DNA from: DATFMH01 sp035267045
GTDB lineage: Bacteria; Bacteroidota; Rhodothermia; Balneolales; DATFMH01
Direction of reading: 5' to 3'
Length of the DNA stretch: 64,000 nucleotides
NCBI GenBank assembly: GCA_035267045.1
Contig: DATFMH010000220.1
Location: forward strand, 1-64,000
Positions 53,763-61,125 of the stretch are shown piece after piece (positions within the stretch are counted from its first letter, which is position 1; the number at the start of each line of letters is the position of its first letter). A program made the position numbers and the translations under genes. The notes under the pieces were generated by a model that saw only the letters and a program-made list of their open reading frames with translations, was not told the DNA's origin and did no database searches.

Positions 53763-55802
53763 ATGAAAAAATTTGTATTACAAAATGACAGTAATGCTCC
53801 CAGGCAGGATAATTTCAAAATACCCTATGATGAAGTATTAAATGAACGACAGTTTGAAGCTGTTATGTTCGAAAGAGGATCGGCGTTAGTCATAGCAGGA
53901 GCCGGTACAGGTAAAACAAGGACACTCGTTTATCGCGTGGCCCGATTGATTGAAAGCGGGATAGATCCGGATAAAATTCTTTTGTTAACTTTTACGCGAA
54001 GAGCATCTCGTGAGATGTTATCCAGGGCGGCAAAATTACTCGATGACCGTTGTACCAAAGTAAGAGGAGGGACGTTTCATTTCTATTGCAGCCAGTTGTT
54101 GCATCAATATGCTTCGTTGATTGGCTATCCTGATAATTTTACGATCATCGATACGGCCGATGCAATGGAAATCATTCAAATGCTTCGGGGCGAATTGCGA
54201 TACAATAAACTTGAAAAACGTTTTCCCCGTAAGAATACATTGTATTCGATGATCAGCACCTCAATAAATAAACAGTTGTCCCTTCATGAGGTCGTTGACA
54301 AGGAGTACTCTCAGTTTCTAAATCATATCGATCGTATTGAAGAACTGGCCAAACATTATCATGCATATAAAGAGGCCAATAATGTCATGGATTTCGACGA
54401 TCTGCTCGTCAATTTACGAAACCTGTTATTGGATAATGAACAGGTTAGAAACAAGATTGCGGGACGTAATCGTTATGTATTAGTGGATGAATATCAGGAT
54501 ACGAATGCACTTCAGGCTGAACTCGTTTCATTATTTTCTTCTGTATACCATAATGTAATGGCTGTTGGTGATGATGCCCAGAGTATCTATTCATTCAGGG
54601 GCGCGGATCATAAAAATATCATGGAGTATCCCGAACAATTTGATAATACGAAGATCATAAAACTCGAGGAAAATTACCGGTCCACACAGCGCATACTTGA
54701 TCTGACGAACAATATACTGGATAAAGCAACTCAAAAATACGATAAACGACTTTTTACCCGGAATGATCCCGGTGAGTTACCCGCTTTAATAAAAGCTCCC
54801 GACGAAAGGGATCAATCGCGTTTTATCTCCCAAATGATTCTGAGGTTGCGCGAGCAGGGACAGGAACTCAGCGATACGGCTGTTTTATTTCGTAACGGCC
54901 GCGATTCTTTCGACCTGGAAATTGAATTGAATCATAAAAAGATTCCCTTTATAAAATATGGTGGACAAAAATTCTCGGAAGCGGCTCATATTAAGGATGT
55001 ACTCGGCTATATTCGCGTAATCGTTAACGCACAGGACACGATAGCCTGGAACAGAATATTAACACTTTTGGAGGGGATAGGCCCTAAAACGGCGTCGGAT
55101 TTGATCTCTTGGTTGAAAACACAGGATAATCCATATGAGATCGGAGCATCCAATTTTGTAAGCGACAAGTATTTGCAACAGATTCATGCATTGAGTTCAC
55201 TTTTACAGGATCTGAAGAAGAATGATTATACGGTACCGGAGGCTGTGGATCATATCGTCAGTTACTATAAATCCTTTTGCGAAAAAAAATTCGATGATTA
55301 TCCTAAAAGATTAAAAGACCTTGAAGCTTTCGTTGGTATTTCGGAAAATTACAGCAGTTTTAACAAAATGCTTGAGGAACTGGCGCTGGATCCAATTGAA
55401 TCTACCGCACTGGAAACGGAGGCTTCCCAAAAAGACGAAAATCCGCTGATACTGAGTACCATCCACTCAGCTAAAGGTTTGGAATGGAATAATGTGTTTA
55501 TAATTCAATGCCTTGATGGTATTATTCCTTCCGGTTTTTCTGTAAATAGTGATGATGATCTGGATGAAGAATTGCGACTACTATACGTGGCTTGTACACG
55601 GGCAAAAAATAACTTATACATTTCATACCCTGTGATACAAAATACGACCTATGGCGAATATTTTTCCAATCCATCTCGTTTTATAAATGATATTGAAGAA
55701 AAATTACTGGAACCCTGGGTCCTTGTCGAAGAATCAGAAACAGAACAGAATAAACTGGAAAATCCTGATACCAGTAAAACACTTCCCGAATCTAATGAGT
55801 AA
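53763..55802 (+). CDS. UvrD/PcrA/Rep-type superfamily 1 DNA helicase
   Basis: The 679-residue helicase has motif Ia/I AGAGTGKTRTLVYRVAR, motif II LVDEYQDTN, motif III GDDAQSIYSFRGAD, motif IV LEENYRSTQRI, motif V STIHSAKGLEW and motif VI RLLYVACTRAK. It translocates 3' to 5' on ssDNA in repair or replication restart. It is close to Rep/PcrA length. It begins 250 bp after the AhpD-like gene and ends 3 bp before convergent 55805. Confidence 0.94.
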   Translation: MKKFVLQNDSNAPRQDNFKIPYDEVLNERQFEAVMFERGSALVIAGAGTGKTRTLVYRVARLIESGIDPDKILLLTFTRRASREMLSRAAKLLDDRCTKVRGGTFHFYCSQLLHQYASLIGYPDNFTIIDTADAMEIIQMLRGELRYNKLEKRFPRKNTLYSMISTSINKQLSLHEVVDKEYSQFLNHIDRIEELAKHYHAYKEANNVMDFDDLLVNLRNLLLDNEQVRNKIAGRNRYVLVDEYQDTNALQAELVSLFSSVYHNVMAVGDDAQSIYSFRGADHKNIMEYPEQFDNTKIIKLEENYRSTQRILDLTNNILDKATQKYDKRLFTRNDPGELPALIKAPDERDQSRFISQMILRLREQGQELSDTAVLFRNGRDSFDLEIELNHKKIPFIKYGGQKFSEAAHIKDVLGYIRVIVNAQDTIAWNRILTLLEGIGPKTASDLISWLKTQDNPYEIGASNFVSDKYLQQIHALSSLLQDLKKNDYTVPEAVDHIVSYYKSFCEKKFDDYPKRLKDLEAFVGISENYSSFNKMLEELALDPIESTALETEASQKDENPLILSTIHSAKGLEWNNVFIIQCLDGIIPSGFSVNSDDDLDEELRLLYVACTRAKNNLYISYPVIQNTTYGEYFSNPSRFINDIEEKLLEPWVLVEESETEQNKLENPDTSKTLPESNE

Positions 55803-55804
55803 AA

Positions 55805-56032
55805 TTAAGATTTCAAGGCTTTTCTTTGATTACGCATATCGAGAATCAGCCAGATAACAGGATAAACTGGAATTAAAACACCGATTATAAGCTTAATATT
55901 TTTTGATTTATCATCCTGACTATCTGCGATACCGGCAAGGCCGGCTACATAAACGATGAATGATAGGAAAAAAAACAGAGCCAAAAATATGGTTCCGAAA
56001 AAACCAAAATGTAAGTACGACCATTTTAACAT
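55805..56032 (-). CDS. Small membrane protein, unknown
   Basis: From the ATG at 56032 the product is 75 residues, with TM segments FFGTIFLALFFFLSFIVYVAG and IKLIIGVLIPVYPVIWLIL (partial here) and a basic tail. An ATG at 56119 would add 29 residues but would reach to within 7 bp of the der start and leave no promoter room, so the shorter form is preferred. No family recognised. Confidence 0.5.
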   Translation of the reverse strand: MLKWSYLHFGFFGTIFLALFFFLSFIVYVAGLAGIADSQDDKSKNIKLIIGVLIPVYPVIWLILDMRNQRKALKS

Positions 56033-56125
56033 AAAGAAATATACGTTTCCAATTGAATAATTACGTAGATTTAGTGCTTCGTAATAAGTTAAGATAAACC
56101 ATAAATGATTGTATTGCACTTATAA

Positions 56126-57439
56126 ATGTTTCCGATTGTATCCATAGTAGGAAGACCGAACGTTGGAAAGTCAACTCTTTTCAATCGTCTTATTGGTCAA
56201 CGTAAAGCCATCGTACATGATTCCTATGGCGTGACCCGCGACCGTCATTACGGAGAGGTATTTTGGAATGGCCGGGATTTTCATATTATAGATACCGGTG
56301 GATATATACCTGATGATCCCGACCTCATGGTCTCTGGTGTACGTGAACAGGTTAGGTATGCCATTGAAGAATCGGACGTAATTATTTTTATGGTTGATGT
56401 TGAAGTCGGCCTGAATGAACTGGACAGGTCAGTAGCCAATATGCTGCGCAAATATGATAAACCGGTTGTTCTGGTTGCCAATAAGGCGGATAATGCTACT
56501 AAAGCTCTGAATGCCTCTGAATTCTATGAGTTAGGCATGGACGAGATTATGGTCATCTCATCAATCAGCGGAACCGGTACCGGTGATCTGTTGGATAAAG
56601 TAGTTGATCTGTTGCCCGAAGATAAAAATTCAGAAGAAGAGGTAACGGATACACCCAGATTAGCGATTATCGGCCGGCCAAATGTCGGGAAAAGCAGCCT
56701 TGTGAATACCTTATTACGTGATAAGCGAAGTATAGTCTCTGAAATAGCTGGCACAACACGCGATTCTATTAACAGTAAACTTAAATATGACAACCGGGAA
56801 TACATACTGGTTGACACGGCCGGGTTACGAAAAAGAACAAAAGTTAAAGAGGGTATCGAGTTTTACAGTACCTTGCGGTCATTTAATGCTATCAGGGAAT
56901 GTGATGTAGCCATTTTGTTAATAGACGCCACTCAAGGCTTTGAATCTCAGGATATTAAGGTTCTTCGAGAAGCGGAGAAATTCAATAAAGGTATTATCAT
57001 TGTCATCAATAAATGGGATATAGTTGAAAAAGACCATAAGTTATTCAAGGATTATGTTGAAGCAATTTATGCACGTATACCGAATATGAAATATATCCCT
57101 GTAATATCCATATCTGCATTAACCGGTCAGAGAGTTCATAAAATTATTGATCTGGTTGATCATGTTTTAGAAGAACGAAAAAAGAGTATCCCGACAGGGA
57201 AATTCAATAAATTTCTTGAACGAATATTAGAAGAACGTCCGTTACCATATAAAAGGGGACATCAATTGAAATTAAAATATGGTACCCAGGTAAAAGCTAA
57301 TCCACCGGTATTTGCTTTCTTTATGAATCGTCCTCGTGATATACCGGCTAATTATCGTAAATATATTGAATCCAAAATAAGAGGAGCCTTTTCGTTTGAA
57401 GGAGTACCTATTACATTAACTTTTAAAGAGAAATCATAA
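56126..57439 (+). CDS. der: Ribosome-assembly GTPase Der (EngA)
   Basis: The 437-residue protein has two tandem GTPase domains: the first with GRPNVGKSTLFN, DTGGY and NKAD; the second with GRPNVGKSSLVN, DTAGLRK and NKWD. A C-terminal KH-like domain follows. It works in 50S ribosome maturation. It reads divergently from the small membrane protein. Confidence 0.98.
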   Translation: MFPIVSIVGRPNVGKSTLFNRLIGQRKAIVHDSYGVTRDRHYGEVFWNGRDFHIIDTGGYIPDDPDLMVSGVREQVRYAIEESDVIIFMVDVEVGLNELDRSVANMLRKYDKPVVLVANKADNATKALNASEFYELGMDEIMVISSISGTGTGDLLDKVVDLLPEDKNSEEEVTDTPRLAIIGRPNVGKSSLVNTLLRDKRSIVSEIAGTTRDSINSKLKYDNREYILVDTAGLRKRTKVKEGIEFYSTLRSFNAIRECDVAILLIDATQGFESQDIKVLREAEKFNKGIIIVINKWDIVEKDHKLFKDYVEAIYARIPNMKYIPVISISALTGQRVHKIIDLVDHVLEERKKSIPTGKFNKFLERILEERPLPYKRGHQLKLKYGTQVKANPPVFAFFMNRPRDIPANYRKYIESKIRGAFSFEGVPITLTFKEKS

Positions 57440-57545
57440 AGATTTGTAATTTGTCTTTGATTGAAAGATCAATAAGATTTATTTTCATACATTGAAAAAT
57501 AAACAGGCTAAACCGGAAATTTTTGAAAGATTTTAAAGGTATCAG

Positions 57546-58220
57546 ATGCCAAAGAATTTAGAGAAACCAGTATTAAATGCGTTAAATAAAAATTATAAAA
57601 ACGAACGCAAATTAAATTTTCTCGAGAAAATTTATCTACCTGAAATTATTAAAGGGCTTTGGTATAGCATCAAACAGATGTTTCAGCCAAAATTCACAAT
57701 GCAATATCCCGAGGAACAATGGGATCCACCTGCCATATTCAGAGGACGTCCTGTTCTTGTTAAAGACCAGGGAAGAGAAAGATGTGTGGCGTGTGGACTG
57801 TGTGCCCGTGCCTGTCCACCTTTAGCCATAAGCATGCAGGCCAATGAAGATGCTGAAGATCCTAAAGAGCGTTTTCCCGATTTCTTTGAAATAAACATGC
57901 TGCGATGTATTTATTGCGGATATTGTGAAGAAGTTTGTCCTGAAGAAGCAATCGTAATGAGTAAGGATTTCGACCTGGTATTCGAATCTCGTGAAGAAGC
58001 TATATATGATAAAGAGCGTCTTCTTGTTCCTAAAGAAGATTTAAAAGAACGTCTTGATTTCTTGCGGGATTATAAGAATCGTCAATTTGGTCAGTTTTGG
58101 GATTTCCAGGAAGAAAATAATATTCATTCGGTAAGAAATCGTGATAAACGATGGGAGACAAGCTTATCGTTGGTTGAAATGCTTGAAGCAAAGCGTGAAA
58201 AAGAGCAACAACCGGCATAA
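57546..58220 (+). CDS. nuoI: NADH-quinone oxidoreductase subunit I (NuoI-like)
   Basis: The 224-residue protein has an amphipathic N-terminus (LEKIYLPEIIKGLWYSIKQM) and two 4Fe-4S ferredoxin motifs, CVACGLCARACPPLAI and CIYCGYCEEVCPEEAI, the NuoI pattern. NuoI carries clusters N6a and N6b in the peripheral arm of complex I. No other nuo gene is in the window, so it is detached from its operon or scattered. The C-terminal tail is about 60 residues longer than usual. Confidence 0.92.
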   Translation: MPKNLEKPVLNALNKNYKNERKLNFLEKIYLPEIIKGLWYSIKQMFQPKFTMQYPEEQWDPPAIFRGRPVLVKDQGRERCVACGLCARACPPLAISMQANEDAEDPKERFPDFFEINMLRCIYCGYCEEVCPEEAIVMSKDFDLVFESREEAIYDKERLLVPKEDLKERLDFLRDYKNRQFGQFWDFQEENNIHSVRNRDKRWETSLSLVEMLEAKREKEQQPA

Positions 58221-58290
58221 GCATAACCACTGAATGATCAGCTAATAATCGAATCAACACAGATGACGTTATCTCCGGACATGGAATCCA

Positions 58291-58788
58291 ATGGAATTTA
58301 ACAAGCAAAATCTGGAGTATCTTATTGAGGATGCCACATATCTTCAGGATGAAATTGAAGCGCTTAAGTACGTTATACATGACATCCCATTTGATGAAAA
58401 ACCGGGTGATGAAGATTCTATAATAGAGATGATCGCCCTGATAGATCATGCCCAATTAACTTATTATCGGCCAATACTCGAAACGTTTCGATCTGCGAAA
58501 AATCCGAATTTTTCAAATATTAAACCGGATTTCAGACGTTCTTTTCAATTCGGGTTATCAGAAGAACTTACGGTCGATAAGGTTTTAAATAAAATTATCA
58601 AACATAGGGCAGCTTTACTGAATATAGCTCATGATATCCCGGTAATTGCGTGGCAGAAAAAGGGGATATTAAACGGTGAAGAGATCTCCCTGTTCGACAT
58701 ATTTCAGGAAATGATTGTGTTTGAGAGGAACCAATTGAAAAAAGTTGCAGATAGGGTTATGGCACTGGGGAGTGAACGTAAAAATTAA
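58291..58788 (+). CDS. Hypothetical helical protein, possibly DinB-like
   Basis: The 165-residue protein is mainly helical, with acidic and His residues in a pattern (IALIDHAQLTYYRP, KHRAALLNIAHDI and DIFQEMIVFERNQLKK) that recalls the four-helix DinB superfamily, where three His bind a metal. Only a few such His are clear here, so this is uncertain. It lies 71 bp after nuoI and 30 bp before a membrane protein gene. Confidence 0.55.
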   Translation: MEFNKQNLEYLIEDATYLQDEIEALKYVIHDIPFDEKPGDEDSIIEMIALIDHAQLTYYRPILETFRSAKNPNFSNIKPDFRRSFQFGLSEELTVDKVLNKIIKHRAALLNIAHDIPVIAWQKKGILNGEEISLFDIFQEMIVFERNQLKKVADRVMALGSERKN

Positions 58789-58817
58789 TTAGAACCATTA
58801 ATTAAATCGGTGTCTAA

Positions 58818-59462
58818 GTGAATAATTCATATAATATTTTCACTTTTATCCTGCTATTAGCGGCTGTTTATTCTACAACCAGGATATTAATTAAAGCTTA
58901 TCAAAGTAAAGAATCTGTTTTCTATCTATATGGAGGAGGCGGAATCGCATTAATAATTACACTACTCGGCAGGCCTGTTAATGCCATAATCAATAATATT
59001 GGAATCAACGGAAGTGAAGAATCGGTATATATTTGGGGAAGTGTTATTACCATTGCTTTTGTTTTAAGTGGTTTAATGCTCTTAATACGCAACTCAAAAC
59101 CCGAATTTGCCAGGTTCCCGGGTGTTTTTGTAGGGTTACCGTTATTATTAATACTGTCATTTCCATTCGTAGCTGATAGTATGATTATAATGTATTGGCT
59201 TATAGGTATTTATGAAGCATGTGCCATTATTGTGGCTATCATGATGCATTCGGTTTTAAGTTTGAAGAATCATGCTAATTATATCGTTCTCGGGGGGATT
59301 GGTATACTATTGCTTGCTTATCTTTTTTATTGGCTTCCAGTGGAATTATTTAGATCGGAACCTGCGTTATGGCAAACGGTACTTGCAATAGGTATTATTG
59401 TAACAATCCATGGATATGAAAAATTAGAAACGACCCAACGTGATGAATCCATGGCAACTTAA
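58818..59462 (+). CDS. Integral membrane protein, unknown
   Basis: The 214-residue product has about seven hydrophobic helices and few long loops. The start is GTG at 58818. No family is recognised. It ends about 50 bp before the peroxiredoxin gene and could share its operon. Confidence 0.65.
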   Translation: MNNSYNIFTFILLLAAVYSTTRILIKAYQSKESVFYLYGGGGIALIITLLGRPVNAIINNIGINGSEESVYIWGSVITIAFVLSGLMLLIRNSKPEFARFPGVFVGLPLLLILSFPFVADSMIIMYWLIGIYEACAIIVAIMMHSVLSLKNHANYIVLGGIGILLLAYLFYWLPVELFRSEPALWQTVLAIGIIVTIHGYEKLETTQRDESMAT

Positions 59463-59513
59463 CATAAAATGGGCAAATAATTTATTAATTAAATCATCTA
59501 AAAGGAGATAATA

Positions 59514-59993
59514 ATGGCTTTAAAAGAAGGAGATGCAGCACCTGGTTTTACCTTGAAGAATACCGAAGGCGAAGAAATATCATTATCAGATTATAAAGGG
59601 GATAAGAATGTACTTATTTTGTTTTTTCCTCTGGCATTTACCGGCGTTTGCACCAAAGAGATGTGCAGTACACGGGATAACTTAAAAGAATATGAAAATC
59701 TGGACGCTGAAATTTTATCTATCAGCGTAGACAGTCAATTCACACTTAAAGAGTTTAAAAAGGCTAATAATTTAAATTTTAACCTTTTGAGTGACTTCAA
59801 TAAGGAAACTGCTGAAAAGTATGGCGCTTTATACGAAGATTTTCTGGGCTTGCATGGCGTAGCTAAACGATCAGCATTTGTTGTGAATAAAGATGGTGAA
59901 ATTAAATATGCTGAAGTCCTTGAAAACGCCGGTGACTTACCGGATTTCGATGCAATAAAGGATGCTATTAGCGAAACCGTTGAATCCGCATAA
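59514..59993 (+). CDS. Peroxiredoxin (AhpC/TSA or BCP type)
   Basis: The 159-residue protein has the peroxidatic Cys in PLAFTGVCTKEMC with a second Cys five residues later, and a start (DAAPGFTLKNTEGEEISLSDY) typical of thioredoxin-fold peroxiredoxins. It reduces peroxides. AAGGAG at 59502-59507 gives a strong Shine-Dalgarno, unusual in this window. A terminator follows. Confidence 0.93.
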   Translation: MALKEGDAAPGFTLKNTEGEEISLSDYKGDKNVLILFFPLAFTGVCTKEMCSTRDNLKEYENLDAEILSISVDSQFTLKEFKKANNLNFNLLSDFNKETAEKYGALYEDFLGLHGVAKRSAFVVNKDGEIKYAEVLENAGDLPDFDAIKDAISETVESA

Positions 59994-60564
59994 TTATTTT
60001 AGACGGATCTAACGGTCAACTTATTATTATAAAAGCTTTAAAATGGAAAGGCGTATAGTTCATTACGAATTATGCGCCTTTTTTATAGTATAATTGATAT
60101 ACAATGAACATTATTAATATCTATTCACAATGTAAGGGAATAAGGGATCCTGAGTATTTAATATTATAACTTTACATAATATATATTATACGACATTTAT
60201 AAACTACAGAATATCAGGTTCTGTAAATTTGATATTTTAACCTGTGCACATCAGATCATTTTATATTTGAATTACCTTTGAATCCTTTTGCCAATTATAG
60301 TCATCTTTAACACTCTGAAAACGATTTCATCTAACTGATTAGCGATTTAATACTAACCCATGAAATCATTCCATAAGTTTTCTGGAATCAGGTTACCAAA
60401 AACTCTACGGATATCAGAAATAAATACAACGGGATTCTTCATTTACCTGGTAATCCATCGAATAATATCATATAGGTCTTACAATATTGTATAAGGTTAC
60501 AACTAAAAACGGCGACTCGACATTACACCCACATGTATTAACGGCACATCTAATGATATATCAA
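59994..60564. other. Non-coding gap with terminator
   Basis: After the terminator at 60047-60086 the remaining 480 bp are AT-rich with no gene, repeat or RNA recognised. The flanking genes converge here. Confidence 0.6.
60047..60086 (+). terminator. Terminator of the peroxiredoxin gene
   Basis: AAAGGCGTATA (60047-60057) pairs with TATGCGCCTTT (60071-60081), with one G-U pair, around a 13-base loop. A T-run follows on the plus strand. Confidence 0.8.
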
Positions 60565-61029
60565 CTAATTAAATGGATAGTCCGCTTCATCGTTACGATA
60601 TTGTTGAAACAATTCAAATAACTGGCGCAGGCCGTAAATTAACAGAAACAATCCGGCCAAATAGGCAATACTGCCGGGATGCATAAATAAAATCAGGGCT
60701 ATAAGTAAGGCAAATACTCCGAGCCACGTCAGGCTGGCCGTCAGAATAGAAATTATCCCAAAAATGATCATAAATAGGGCAAATGTAACCGGAATTAGCT
60801 CCGGATAAATCAATATGAAGATCCCGGCAACGGCCGATGATGCAGCTAAAAAAGAATTACCCTTGAAATAAATGGTCAGTAGTGCCCATAGCAGGAAAAA
60901 TCCTCCTACAAGCATATACAACCAGTTTGGCCATATCAAAGTGAAAATACCGGCTATAACAGCAAATATTCCGTGTATGAAGGGTTTCTGCCCTTGTTTC
61001 TCCTGTATTAAAATAAAAAAAGATGCCAT
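60565..61029 (-). CDS. DUF308 (HdeD-like) membrane protein
   Basis: The 154-residue protein has about six short hydrophobic helices in repeated pairs (IFTLIWPNWLYMLVGGFFLLWALL, FIILIYPELIPVTFALFMIIFGI shown in part), the repeat pattern of DUF308/HdeD. HdeD is linked to acid stress in E. coli; here the role is unknown. It lies 97 bp after the pump gene, on the same strand. Confidence 0.85.
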   Translation of the reverse strand: MASFFILIQEKQGQKPFIHGIFAVIAGIFTLIWPNWLYMLVGGFFLLWALLTIYFKGNSFLAASSAVAGIFILIYPELIPVTFALFMIIFGIISILTASLTWLGVFALLIALILFMHPGSIAYLAGLFLLIYGLRQLFELFQQYRNDEADYPFN

Positions 61030-61125
61030 AATCGGGATAAGATATTAGTAGAATAGTATTTACAATGATTCTTTACCAAAAATTCCGAATAAAAGCCGGG
61101 ATATACAAATAGAAATAAGTCAGCT

